From assembly GCF_002261335.1 (NCBI RefSeq), contig NZ_NEVL01000003.1:1-64000 (forward strand): a stretch of 64,000 nucleotides of DNA. The letters are read 5' to 3'. Origin of the DNA: Bordetella genomosp. 1. GTDB lineage: Bacteria > Pseudomonadota > Gammaproteobacteria > Burkholderiales > Burkholderiaceae_B. Made by a program: the position numbers and the translations under genes. The notes beneath the pieces were generated by a model, which saw only the letters and a list, made by a program, of their open reading frames with translations, was not told the DNA's origin and did not search any database. This document shows, piece after piece, positions 9,033 through 17,240 of this stretch (position 1 is the first letter of the stretch; each line of letters starts with the position of its first letter).

Positions 9033-10370
9033 TCAGGCGAAGGTGTCGACCAGCGCGTTGCTGTTGCGCGTGGGCAACGCCACTTCCACCGTGGCGGCGC
9101 CTGCGTCGCTACCGGCCGCGCCATCCTGCTGGCCGCCCTGACGCTGGCGTTGTCCCTGGCCCTGGGTGTCGAAGGCCTGCTGGCTGCCCTGGTCGCTGAC
9201 GCTGGTCTGGCCCAGCGAGATGCCGGCCTGGGCCAGTGCCTGCTGCAGCTGCGGCAGGGCGGATTCGACCGCGTTGCGCACGGCGGCATGCGCCGACACG
9301 AAGCTGGCGCTCGCGATGCCATCGCTCAGGCTGATGGTGACGCGCAGCGGGCCGAGGTCGGGCGGATCCAGGCGCAGGTCGGCGGTCTGCGGACCGCGCT
9401 GAGCGGCCTGCGAGAGGGTCATCATCTGGCGCCCGAGGTCCTGGCCCCATTGGGTGGCGCCGACCGGCGTGTTCACGCTCATCGACACCGCCATCGGATC
9501 GGTCACGACCGGCGCGGCCACGGCGGGGCGGGCCGCCACAGCCTGGCTCTGCTGCTGCACGGCAGCCTGCAGCGCGTTGGCCAGGTCAGCCACGTGCGCG
9601 GCCGGCGCATTGGGCGTGTGCTGCAGCACCGGCTCCTCGGTGCCGACCGGTTGCGCGGCGGCCGGCAGCTCGGGCTGCGGTGCCGCCGGTGCGGGCGCGG
9701 CCGCGCGCGGCAGCGCCGCCTCGACGGCCGGCGTCAGGCGCGGCTGGGCGGCGGGCGCCGAGACCTGTTCCGGCGCGGGTGCGGCGGCCAGGGAAGGGGC
9801 GGGCTGCGCGGCCGCGGGTGCGGCGTGCTCTTCGGCGGCCACGACGGCCGGCTGGACCGGCGCATTGGCGGCGGCGACGCGCGCCTGCACCTCGGCGACG
9901 CCGGCGGCGATCTGCAGGGCCTGTTGCGGCAGGCTGGCGGCCAGCGGTGCCTCGGCGGGCGTGGCGGCCGGAGCGGCCGCGGCGGCGGGCGCCTGGCTGG
10001 CCAGCTGGGCCAGCAGCGCGGCCTGGGCGGCGAGCTCGGCGGCGGCCTTCGCGGCGGCGTCGCCGGCCGCGTCGGTGGCGCCGTCGCTGCCTTCGGCGGC
10101 GTCAGCCGTCTCGGTCTTGCCGTTGTCGGCGCCGGCAGACGGCTTGGCGGCCGGCTTGTCGGCGGGCTGGCTCGGGGCCGGCGCGTTGTCGCGGCTGGCG
10201 GTCTTGCCGTCCTTGGCGCCGGCATCGGCGCCGTTGTCCTTCTGGCGGGCAAGCACTTGCGAGAAGCTCGGGCCGCTCTTGTCGGCGGCGGACGGCGCGG
10301 GGGCCGGCGCGGCCGGGACGGGCGCCGGCGCGATGGCCAGTTGCGGCAAGGGCAGTGCGGAGGTCGTCAT
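9033..10370 (-). CDS. fliK: Flagellar hook-length control protein FliK (445 aa)
   Basis: FliK is exported during hook growth and switches FlhB specificity when the hook reaches length. The first 300 residues are highly Ala/Pro-rich and disordered. The C-terminal domain (about 300-400) carries the T3S4/Flg_hook pattern LRLDPPDLGPLRVTISL...ASFVSAHAAVRNAVESALPQL (family pattern), followed by a Gln/Gly-rich tail. It is one of two FliK-like genes in this window; this one lies next to fliJ in the standard order. Confidence 0.93.
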   Translation of the reverse strand: MTTSALPLPQLAIAPAPVPAAPAPAPSAADKSGPSFSQVLARQKDNGADAGAKDGKTASRDNAPAPSQPADKPAAKPSAGADNGKTETADAAEGSDGATDAAGDAAAKAAAELAAQAALLAQLASQAPAAAAAPAATPAEAPLAASLPQQALQIAAGVAEVQARVAAANAPVQPAVVAAEEHAAPAAAQPAPSLAAAPAPEQVSAPAAQPRLTPAVEAALPRAAAPAPAAPQPELPAAAQPVGTEEPVLQHTPNAPAAHVADLANALQAAVQQQSQAVAARPAVAAPVVTDPMAVSMSVNTPVGATQWGQDLGRQMMTLSQAAQRGPQTADLRLDPPDLGPLRVTISLSDGIASASFVSAHAAVRNAVESALPQLQQALAQAGISLGQTSVSDQGSQQAFDTQGQGQRQRQGGQQDGAAGSDAGAATVEVALPTRNSNALVDTFA

Positions 10371-10399
10371 GGGAGGCGTTCCTTCGTGTATGCGGTGTA

Positions 10400-10849
10400 T
10401 CAGTGCAGGCGCGCGCGGTTCTGGACCAGGCGGGCCGAATATTCGTCGTTGACGCGCTGTTCGCGGCGGTTCTCGACCACCTGGCGCGCCTGTTCGCGGC
10501 GCTGCGCCAGCGTGTCGAACGAGCTGAGCTTGCGCTTCTCGTTCTGCCAGTTCAGGCGGCAGGCGTGCAGTTGCTGGTCGATGTCGCGCAGCACGTTGCC
10601 CTGCTGGGCGATGGCGTCATCGAGCGTGCCGATGAAGCGTTGGTAATTGTGGCAATCCGAGGCCGCCATGCCGTTCTGCATCGCCTGCGACAGCCGGGTC
10701 AGGTAGTCCTGGCGGTAGTCGTGCAGCATCTGCAGCTGGCGTTCGGCGTTGTTGCGTTCGGCGCTGATCTTGCCGAGTTCACGGGCCGCGTCGTCGGTGG
10801 CGTCCTTGGCCAGCCCGATGAGCATGTCCAGCGGAAGTTGACTAGGCAT
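10400..10849 (-). CDS. fliJ: Flagellar export chaperone/stalk protein FliJ (149 aa)
   Basis: A short, charged, almost wholly helical protein with heptad-like Leu and Arg/Glu spacing, as expected for the two-helix coiled coil of FliJ. FliJ fits in the central pore of the FliI hexamer and contacts FlhA. The ATG at 10849 overlaps the fliI stop by 8 bases (ATGCCTAG), the same geometry as fliN/fliM. A longer reading frame upstream lies inside fliI and is not used. Confidence 0.93.
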   Translation of the reverse strand: MPSQLPLDMLIGLAKDATDDAARELGKISAERNNAERQLQMLHDYRQDYLTRLSQAMQNGMAASDCHNYQRFIGTLDDAIAQQGNVLRDIDQQLHACRLNWQNEKRKLSSFDTLAQRREQARQVVENRREQRVNDEYSARLVQNRARLH

Positions 10850-12308
10850 AAGCGTTCCTCGTTTCGAAGGTGGCGCGCAACTGGTGGATCGCGTCGTCGT
10901 AGCCGACGTTCTCACCGATGTTCTGCTGCAGGAAGGCTTCCAGGCGCGGATAGCGCGCGATGGCGTCGTCGAGCTGCGGGTCGGCGCCGGCGACATAGGC
11001 GCCGACGGAGATCAGGTCGCGGTTGCGCTGGTAGCGCGACAGCACTTGTTTGAAGCGGCGCACCATGCCGAACTGCTCGGGCGAGATGAGCGAGGTCATG
11101 GCGCGCGAGATCGAGGCTTCGATGTCGATCGCGGGGTAGTGACCCTGCTCGGCCAGCGTGCGCGACAGCACGATGTGGCCGTCGAGAATCGCGCGCGCCG
11201 AGTCGGCGATCGGATCCTGCTGGTCATCGCCCTCGGCCAGCACGGTGTAGAACGCCGTGATCGAGCCGGCCTTGCCGTTCGGACCGGGCGCGCCCATGCC
11301 GGTCCGTTCGACCAGCGCGGGCAGCTTGGCGAACACCGACGGCGGATAGCCCTTGGTGGCCGGCGGCTCGCCGATCGCCAGGGCGATTTCGCGCTGCGCC
11401 ATCGCGTAGCGGGTAAGCGAGTCCATGATCAGGAGCACGTCCAGGCCCTGGTCGCGGAAGTGCTCGGCCAGGCGCGTGGCGTAGGCGGCGCCCTGCAGGC
11501 GCAGCAGCGCCGACACGTCGGCCGGGGCGGCCACCACGACCGAGCGCGCCATGCCCTCGGGGCCGAGGTTGTGCTCGATGAATTCCTTCACTTCGCGGCC
11601 GCGTTCGCCGATCAGGCCGACCACGATCACGTCGGCGCGCGTGTAGCGCGCCATCATGCCCAGCAGCACCGACTTGCCCACGCCCGAGCCGGCGAACAGG
11701 CCCATGCGCTGGCCGCGGCCCACGGTGAGCATGCCGTTGATGGCGCGCACGCCCACGTCGAGCACCGAGTCGATCGGCGCGCGCGAGAGCGGGTTGATGG
11801 GCTGGGCGGACAGCGGGGCGGCCTCGGTCGAGGTCAGCGGGCCCAGGCCGTCGAGCGGACGGCCGGCGCCGTCGACCACGCGGCCGAGCATGGCGTTGCC
11901 GACCGGCAGGTGGCGGCCGAGCTGGGGCTTGGCGTTGCCGTTGAGTTCGGCCTTGCGGGGCAGGGGCACGGCCCGCTGCACCACGGGTTCGGCGGGCACC
12001 ACGCGGGCGCCGGGCGGCAGGCCGGAAATGTCGGCCTGCGGCATCAGATAAAGCGTATGTCCGTCGAAGCCCACGACCTCGGCGTCGGCCCAGTGGTCGT
12101 GGCCGCGCGCGATCTCAATGCGGCAGGCGGCGCCCACGGGCAGGCGCAGGCCGGTCGCGTGCAGCACCAGGCCGGTGGCGCGCGTGATACGGCCGCTGGC
12201 GAGCCAGGGCTCGGTCGAGGCGGCGCGGATCGACCCGATCTGCAGCTGGGTTTCCCAGCGGTCGATCACGGGCACGGGCGCGTCGGGCGCGAGGGCGGCC
12301 TGGCTCAC
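10842..12308 (-). CDS. fliI: Flagellum-specific ATPase FliI (488 aa)
   Basis: FliI is the ATPase of the flagellar type III export apparatus. The Walker A loop [11 protein letters not shown] lies at about residues 203-213, followed by [13 protein letters not shown] and the Walker B region [19 protein letters not shown] (family landmarks). The length exceeds E. coli FliI by about 30 residues, mostly at the N-terminus. The start is GTG at 12308, which overlaps the fliH stop by four bases (GTGA), so it is coupled to fliH. Confidence 0.97.
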   Translation of the reverse strand: MSQAALAPDAPVPVIDRWETQLQIGSIRAASTEPWLASGRITRATGLVLHATGLRLPVGAACRIEIARGHDHWADAEVVGFDGHTLYLMPQADISGLPPGARVVPAEPVVQRAVPLPRKAELNGNAKPQLGRHLPVGNAMLGRVVDGAGRPLDGLGPLTSTEAAPLSAQPINPLSRAPIDSVLDVGVRAINGMLTVGRGQRMGLFAGSGVGKSVLLGMMARYTRADVIVVGLIGERGREVKEFIEHNLGPEGMARSVVVAAPADVSALLRLQGAAYATRLAEHFRDQGLDVLLIMDSLTRYAMAQREIALAIGEPPATKGYPPSVFAKLPALVERTGMGAPGPNGKAGSITAFYTVLAEGDDQQDPIADSARAILDGHIVLSRTLAEQGHYPAIDIEASISRAMTSLISPEQFGMVRRFKQVLSRYQRNRDLISVGAYVAGADPQLDDAIARYPRLEAFLQQNIGENVGYDDAIHQLRATFETRNAYA

Positions 12309-13051
12309 ACGCCTTCCTCCCAGGAAGCGCTGCGGCCCATCGAGGCCGCGACGCGGCGCCAGCGGGTCTGCAGCGTGGCGTCGATGTCGCCGTAGGGCGT
12401 TTCGGCGCGGCAGCCGCCGCGCGCGATCGATTCGTCGGCCAGCACGCGCCAGTTGCCGTCACGCAGCTCGTCGGCCAGGTGCAGGCGGATCAGTTCCAGG
12501 TCGTCGGGGTGCACCCACAGGCGCATCACGCCGCCGCTGGTGGGATTCAGGTGCAGCACTTCGCGCACCGCGGCCAGCATCGATTCGGGCTGCTCGGCCA
12601 GCGTGGTGCGCAGGATCTGGCCGGCGATGTCCAGCGCCAGCGTGAGCAGGCTCTGGCCCATGCGGGCCTCGATCTGGGCAAACGAATCGGCGCTGGCGTC
12701 GGCCAGCGTGCGCAGGCGCTGCGCTTCGTCGGCGCCCTGCGCGCGCGCCTCGGCCAGGCCGGCGGCATGGCCCTCGGCGTGGCCGGCGGCACGGCCTTCT
12801 TCCAGGCCCTTCTTGTGGCCGGCCTCGTAACCCTGGGCGTGACCTTCCTTGCGGCCCTGCACCAGGCCCTCGGCGCGCGCCTCGGCACGCCACTGGCGGC
12901 GCAGTTCCTCCGGGTCCGGACCCGGGTCGGCCACGACGACCGGTTCGGGTTCGGGCTCGGCCACCGGCGCGTCGAACGACAGCATCTGCCAGCGGCGCCA
13001 GGCGGCGCTGCGGGGCAGGGGCTTCGTATCGAGCACGGGGGTGTCAGACAT
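12305..13051 (-). CDS. fliH: Flagellar export regulator FliH (248 aa)
   Basis: FliH holds the FliI ATPase in check and links it to FliN at the C-ring. An acidic, Pro/Glu-rich N-terminus is followed by a helical region with repeated GxxxG-type steps ([21 protein letters not shown] within 115-150), the hallmark of FliH. A C-terminal domain follows, conserved with V-type ATPase E subunits. The ATG at 13051 gives an 8-base overlap with fliG (ATGTCTGA). An ATG six bases upstream is also possible. Confidence 0.93.
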   Translation of the reverse strand: MSDTPVLDTKPLPRSAAWRRWQMLSFDAPVAEPEPEPVVVADPGPDPEELRRQWRAEARAEGLVQGRKEGHAQGYEAGHKKGLEEGRAAGHAEGHAAGLAEARAQGADEAQRLRTLADASADSFAQIEARMGQSLLTLALDIAGQILRTTLAEQPESMLAAVREVLHLNPTSGGVMRLWVHPDDLELIRLHLADELRDGNWRVLADESIARGGCRAETPYGDIDATLQTRWRRVAASMGRSASWEEGV

Positions 13052-14054
13052 ACGCATCGTCTCCGGAATTGCCCAGCGTGATCTGGCCGCTCTCGGCCAG
13101 GCGGCGGGCAATCTGCAGGATCTTCTTCTGCTCGCCTTCCACCTTCGACATGCGGATCGGGCCCTGGGTCTCCAGGTCCTCGCGCAGCATCTCGGCGGCT
13201 CGGCTCGACATGTTGCGCAGGAACTTGCTGCGCAGCTCTTCCGGCGCACCCTTGAGCGCGACCATGAGCGTGTCGTTGTCGATTTCCTTGAGGATGAGCT
13301 GGATGCCGCGGTCTTCGACGTCGATCAGGTTGTCGAACACGAACATCTCGTCGATGATCTTCTGCGCCAGGTCCGCATCGCGTTCGCGCAGGCTCTCGAC
13401 CACCGATTCTTCCTGGGTCGAGTTCATCATGTTCAGGATCTCGGCCGCCGTACGCACACCACCCATCTTGCTGCGCTTGGCGCCCTGGCCGGCCAGCACG
13501 GAGTTGAGCACTTCGGTGAGCTCCGAGAGGGCGGCGGGCTGCACGCCGCCGAAGGTGGCGATGCGCAGCATCACGTCGTTGCGCAGGCGGTCGGTCAGCA
13601 TGGCCAGCACGCCGGCGGCGCGGTCGCGCTCCAGGTGCACCAGGATCGTGGCGATGATCTGCGGATGCTCGTCGCCGATCAGCTCGGCCACGGTATGGGC
13701 GTCGAGCCAGTTCAGCGCGTCGATGCCGCTGCCGCCTTCGCCGGCTTCCAGGATGTCTTCGATCAGGCCGGCGGCGCGGTCGCTGCCCAGCGCCTTGGTC
13801 AGCACGGTGCGGATGTAGTCGTCCGAGCCGAGGGTCACGGCCATGAACTGGTCGGCCTCCTGGCGGAACTCCTCCAGCACCACGGCGACGTCGCCGCGGG
13901 TGACCTGCTTGAGGCTGGCCATGGCGCCGCCCACCTGCTGGACCTCGCGGGCGCTGAGGTACTTGAACACCTCGGCGGCCGCGTCCTCGCCCAGCGACAT
14001 CAGCAACACGGCGCTGCGGGTCATGCCGTCAAGCGGCTTGCCTTCATTTTTCAT
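13044..14054 (-). CDS. fliG: Flagellar motor switch protein FliG (336 aa)
   Basis: FliG is the rotor part of the torque interface. The N-terminal domain (GMTRSAVLLMSLGEDAAAEV) binds FliF. The middle domain has the EHPQ sequence (DEHPQIIATIL), which contacts FliM. The C-terminal domain carries the charged torque helix region (FVFDNLIDVEDRGIQLIL, EELRSKFLRNMS). Length and order are typical. It overlaps the end of fliF by 11 bases. Confidence 0.97.
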   Translation of the reverse strand: MKNEGKPLDGMTRSAVLLMSLGEDAAAEVFKYLSAREVQQVGGAMASLKQVTRGDVAVVLEEFRQEADQFMAVTLGSDDYIRTVLTKALGSDRAAGLIEDILEAGEGGSGIDALNWLDAHTVAELIGDEHPQIIATILVHLERDRAAGVLAMLTDRLRNDVMLRIATFGGVQPAALSELTEVLNSVLAGQGAKRSKMGGVRTAAEILNMMNSTQEESVVESLRERDADLAQKIIDEMFVFDNLIDVEDRGIQLILKEIDNDTLMVALKGAPEELRSKFLRNMSSRAAEMLREDLETQGPIRMSKVEGEQKKILQIARRLAESGQITLGNSGDDAYV

Positions 14055-15723
14055 CTTTGGTCATCCATGCACGCAGGACCATGGCAACGGCACGCGGATC
14101 CTTGTTGGCCATGTCGCGGGCGCGTTGCAGGTTGTCTTCGTAGCGGTCGACTTCCTTGGCGCGGGCGGCGGCCTGGGCCTCGCGCTCGGCTTCGAGACGC
14201 TGCTCCGCCTCGGTCTCGGGGTCGATCTGCGGGTAGAAGTAGTCGGTGACGGCCGGCTTGATACGGCGGTACAGCCACAGCAGCACCACGGCACCGATCA
14301 GCCAGGTCAGGATCGTCTTGAACAGGGCGATCATTTCCGGATCGCGCCAGATCGGCAGGGCGGGCGGCGTGTCGTTGAACTGGCTGTTGACCACGTTCAG
14401 CGTGTCGCCACGCGCTTCGCTGTAGCCCATGGCTTCGCGCACCAGGTTGGTCAGCTTGGTGAGCTCTTCCTCGGGCAGGGCCTGCGGCTCGCCGTCCTTG
14501 TTGGGCATGTAGTTCACGACCACGGCCACCGACAGGCGCTTGAGCTGGCCCACCGACTGCTTGACGTGGCTGATGGTGCGATCCACTTCGTAGTTGATCG
14601 TGGCGTCGCGGCGGTCATTGACCGGGCCGCCCTGGCCGGCAGCGGCGCCGCCGGTGCCGGTGTTCTGGCCCTGCTGCTGTTGCTGCTGTTGCTGGGCGTT
14701 CTGCGGATTGGGCTGGTTGGGCGCCTGCGGATTGACGATGGGCGCCTGGGTCGGGGCGGGCGGCTGGTTCGACAGCGCGCCGGGCACGCCGATCGCGGCG
14801 GCCGCGCCGGCCTGGTGCGAGTCGCTGGTCTGCTTGCTGCGCACCGCCGCCTGGTTCGGATCCTGGTTCGGACGATAGCTTTCCGAGGTCTCCTCGCGGC
14901 GGGCGAAGTCCACCTCGGCGCTGGCCTGGGCATGCACGTTGCCCGGGCCGACCAGCGGATTCAGGATGGTCAGGATGCGTTCGACCGTGCGCTGCTCCAT
15001 GTCGCGGATGTAGCGGGTCTGGTCGGCGTCCATGCCGCGGCCTTCGCCGGCCGGGTTGGACAGCAGGCGGCCGTTCTGGTCGACGATCGAGACGTTCTCG
15101 GCGGTCAGCTCGGGCACGCTGGAGGCGACCAGCCAGGCGATCGACGACACTTGCGAGTCGCTCAGGCTGCGGCCCGGGTAGACGTTGAGCAGCACCGAGG
15201 CGGTGGGCGGCTGGCGATCGCGCACGAACAGCGACTGGCGCGGCATGGCCAGGTGCACGCGGGCGTGCTGCACGGTGTTCATGGCTTCGATCGAGCGCGC
15301 CAGCTCGCCTTCGAGGCCGCGCTGGTAGGTGATCTGTTCGGCGAACTGGCTGGCGCCGAAGCGCGCGGTGTCCATCAGCTCGAAGCCGACCGAGCCGCCG
15401 CGCGGCAGGCCCTGGCTGGCCAGCTGCATGCGGGTGTCGTACACCCGGTTGGCCGGCACCAGCAGGGCGGAGCCGTTTTCGCTGAAGCGGTAGGGCACGT
15501 TCATCGTCCCCAGCGCGGTCACGATGGCGCCACCGTCCCGATCATCGAGATTCGAGAACAGCACTTTGTAATCGGGTTCCCGGCTCCATAGCGTCACGGC
15601 CGCGATGACGGCGACGAGCGCGGCCGCGATGCCGAGCAACAGGGGCTTGGGAAGCGCGCGGACTTTTTCCAGCGCAGGGAACTTCGCCAATAGCGAGGAG
15701 CTCAGGGTAGCCTGCTGATTCAT
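14044..15723 (-). CDS. fliF: Flagellar MS-ring protein FliF (559 aa)
   Basis: FliF forms the membrane MS ring on which the motor is built. Membrane helices lie near residues 28-48 and 455-475. Between them are the ring-building domains (YKVLFSNLDDRDGGAIV, ARVHLAMPRQSLF, ASVLLNVYPGRSLS). The cytoplasmic C-terminal tail binds FliG. In the periplasmic region there is a Pro/Gln-rich linker with eight consecutive Gln codons at 14671-14694. It is the first gene of the minus-strand block, with its promoter expected in the gap shared with fliE. Confidence 0.96.
   Translation of the reverse strand: MNQQATLSSSLLAKFPALEKVRALPKPLLLGIAAALVAVIAAVTLWSREPDYKVLFSNLDDRDGGAIVTALGTMNVPYRFSENGSALLVPANRVYDTRMQLASQGLPRGGSVGFELMDTARFGASQFAEQITYQRGLEGELARSIEAMNTVQHARVHLAMPRQSLFVRDRQPPTASVLLNVYPGRSLSDSQVSSIAWLVASSVPELTAENVSIVDQNGRLLSNPAGEGRGMDADQTRYIRDMEQRTVERILTILNPLVGPGNVHAQASAEVDFARREETSESYRPNQDPNQAAVRSKQTSDSHQAGAAAAIGVPGALSNQPPAPTQAPIVNPQAPNQPNPQNAQQQQQQQQGQNTGTGGAAAGQGGPVNDRRDATINYEVDRTISHVKQSVGQLKRLSVAVVVNYMPNKDGEPQALPEEELTKLTNLVREAMGYSEARGDTLNVVNSQFNDTPPALPIWRDPEMIALFKTILTWLIGAVVLLWLYRRIKPAVTDYFYPQIDPETEAEQRLEAEREAQAAARAKEVDRYEDNLQRARDMANKDPRAVAMVLRAWMTKDEK
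14671..14694 (-). repeat. Polyglutamine CAG/CAA codon tract inside fliF
   Basis: Eight consecutive Gln codons mix CAG and CAA. The unit is three bases, so expansion or contraction would change protein length but keep the frame. It sits in a linker rich in Pro, Asn and Gly. Confidence 0.85.
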
Positions 15724-16024
15724 TGGCAGCCCCCGCTGACGCGGTGCAGGTAAACAGACGACATGGGCGAGAGGGGCAAGTTACACATGCAACGTGCTTC
15801 GGCTTATGGGACGCTGGATTATGGCGGCGGCCGTTGCAATCCCAATCGATGAAAACGAGGGTTTTTCGGTGTTATTTGTCCCCTATGTATCGCGCCCCGG
15901 TCGGGCGCGCCGGGCATCGGCGGAACTGACGGGTTTTTCCCCGGTTTATAGGCTTTATGGCCGCGCCGCGGCGGGGGTACGCTAGCGTCCAGACTTACCC
16001 AGATTCCCAGAAAGGATTGCGATC
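15724..16024. promoter_or_regulatory. Divergent fliF/fliE regulatory gap
   Basis: This 301-bp gap has more A/T than its flanks and must hold promoters in both directions. On the minus strand (15871-15877) there is AAATAAC followed by ACCG, which resembles one half of an FlhDC box. No sigma-28-type pair with the right spacing was found. On the plus side CTGACG (about 15926) and TAGGCT, 17 bases apart, are a weak promoter candidate for fliE. The regulatory role of the gap is well supported by gene layout; the individual sites are tentative. Confidence 0.55.
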
Positions 16025-16375
16025 ATGGCTGTTTCCGGCCTGTCCGGCATTGAAAGCATGCTCTCCCAGATGCGCGCGGTGGTGCGCACGGCCCAGAGCG
16101 GTGGCGTGTCCGCCGCCGACCTGAGCCCGGGCGCCGCGGACGCGACCCGTGCCGTCAGCTTCGCCGACGAGCTCGCCCGTTCGATCAAGCGCGTGTCGTC
16201 GGCCCAGATGGCCGCGACGGCGCAGTCCAAGGCCTTCGAGCTGGGCGCGCCCAACGTGTCGCTCAACGACGTCATGATCGACCTGCAGAAGTCGAGCCTC
16301 GGCTTCCAGACCACGGTCCAGGTGCGCAACCGCCTGGTCGCGGCCTACAAGGAAATTTCGTCGATGTCGATCTGA
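16025..16375 (+). CDS. fliE: Flagellar hook-basal body junction protein FliE (116 aa)
   Basis: FliE joins the MS ring to the proximal rod and is the first substrate of the export gate. The product shows the family pattern [20 protein letters not shown]...[33 protein letters not shown], including the C-terminal VRNRLV.AY.EI.. motif. Length is typical. It is the only gene in this part transcribed on the plus strand, divergent from fliF as in many Gram-negative flagellar clusters. Confidence 0.96.
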   Translation: MAVSGLSGIESMLSQMRAVVRTAQSGGVSAADLSPGAADATRAVSFADELARSIKRVSSAQMAATAQSKAFELGAPNVSLNDVMIDLQKSSLGFQTTVQVRNRLVAAYKEISSMSI

Positions 16376-16387
16376 CGTCGCGAGCGG

Positions 16388-16412
16388 GGCCGCGCGTGCA
16401 AGGCGCGCGGCC
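16388..16412. terminator. GC-rich hairpin between convergent fliE and the 134-aa gene
   Basis: GGCCGCGCG and CGCGCGGCC form a perfect 9-bp stem with a 7-base loop, exactly between two convergent genes. No T-run follows, so it may act only as a transcript end protector or a weak terminator. Confidence 0.4.
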
Positions 16413-16421
16413 GGGCCGGTG

Positions 16422-16826
16422 TCAGTTGCCGGCCGCCGCGTAAGGGGTGTCCAGCCGCAGTTCGGCCGGAAAATCCGACACCATGGCCAGGCTGTCGTCG
16501 CTGAAGCGCACGACCTGCGGCCGTCCCAGATGCAATTGCACCCGCGAGCCGTCCGAGCGCGCCGCGTGCATTTCCACGGCCTGCGTGCCGCCCAGCAGGG
16601 CGCGGCCGCCCGGCGCCTGGTCGAGCTGCGCCAGATCGCGCGGCCGCCAGAACAACAGCTTGGTCTGCCAGTCGGTCCCCAGCACCAGCACCGGCCATTC
16701 GTTGCCCTGCCCGTCGTGGGCGTAGGCGTCGGTGTCCGGATGCATGAGCTCGCCCAGCGCCGTGCGGATCTCGTCGGCACGACGCAGCAGCTCGGTGTAA
16801 TACACCACGGGGCGCGGTTGGTTCAT
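16422..16826 (-). CDS. Unknown protein in the flagellar cluster (134 aa)
   Basis: I do not recognise a family. The ATG at 16826 opens a soluble, mildly acidic protein without signal peptide or membrane helix. It has a helical start (YYTELLRRADEIRTALGEL) and then a probable beta-rich domain with the pattern WPVLVLGTDWQTKLLFWRP (about 50-70) and LHLGRPQVVRFSDDSL. It lies 32 bases after the FlhB-like gene on the same strand, at the end of the flaG-fliD-S-T-fliK2 series. Position suggests a role in flagellar assembly or motor control. Base use is like its neighbours. It is likely real because of its operon position and coherent protein. Confidence 0.75.
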   Translation of the reverse strand: MNQPRPVVYYTELLRRADEIRTALGELMHPDTDAYAHDGQGNEWPVLVLGTDWQTKLLFWRPRDLAQLDQAPGGRALLGGTQAVEMHAARSDGSRVQLHLGRPQVVRFSDDSLAMVSDFPAELRLDTPYAAAGN

Positions 16827-16858
16827 GGAAACGCGGTGGGGAAGTGTCGGGGGCCGGC

Positions 16859-17230
16859 TCAGGCGGCCGGCGTCGGCGCCGCACCCGGCAGCGTCGGCAC
16901 GGGCGCCGCGCCCGGCAGGGTCGGCACCTCGCGCGACTCGAGCCGGTACAGCCAGGCCAGCAATTCGGCTACCGCGGTGTAGAGCTGCGGCGGGATGTGC
17001 GCGTCGAGGTTCACCTGCATCAGCAGGCCCACCAGCTCCGGCGACTCGTGCACGTACAGGCCGTGTTCGCGCGCGTTGCGCACGATGGTGTCGGCCAGCT
17101 GGCCGTAGCCCTTGGCGACCACGCGCGGCGCGTCGTCGCCTTCGTCGTAGCTGAGCGCGACGGCGGAATTGCGGCCCTCGTTCGGGCCAGGGGCGGGAGG
17201 CTCGGCCTGCGGGCCAGCGTAGCGGATCAT
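16859..17230 (-). CDS. FlhB C-terminal-domain-like protein (FhlB type, 123 aa)
   Basis: The central 80 residues match the cytoplasmic domain of FlhB/SctU export switches: AVALSYDEGDDAPRVVAKGYGQLADTIVRNAREHGLYVHES, then LVGLLMQVNLDAHIPPQLYTAVAELLAWLY. The NPTH autocleavage sequence of full FlhB is missing and there are no membrane helices. Short homologues of this kind (FhlB) are known to complement or modulate FlhB specificity switching. The C-terminus repeats VPTLPGAAP twice. It is 10 bases downstream of a FliK-like gene, a natural partner because FliK acts on FlhB. Confidence 0.85.
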   Translation of the reverse strand: MIRYAGPQAEPPAPGPNEGRNSAVALSYDEGDDAPRVVAKGYGQLADTIVRNAREHGLYVHESPELVGLLMQVNLDAHIPPQLYTAVAELLAWLYRLESREVPTLPGAAPVPTLPGAAPTPAA

Positions 17231-17240
17231 GGCGGGTGGC

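Noticed and set aside
9012-10646. Plus-strand open frame of 544 codons opposite fliK
   Set aside because: Gly/Arg-rich mirror of the Ala/Pro-rich fliK sequence, with no RBS or domain.
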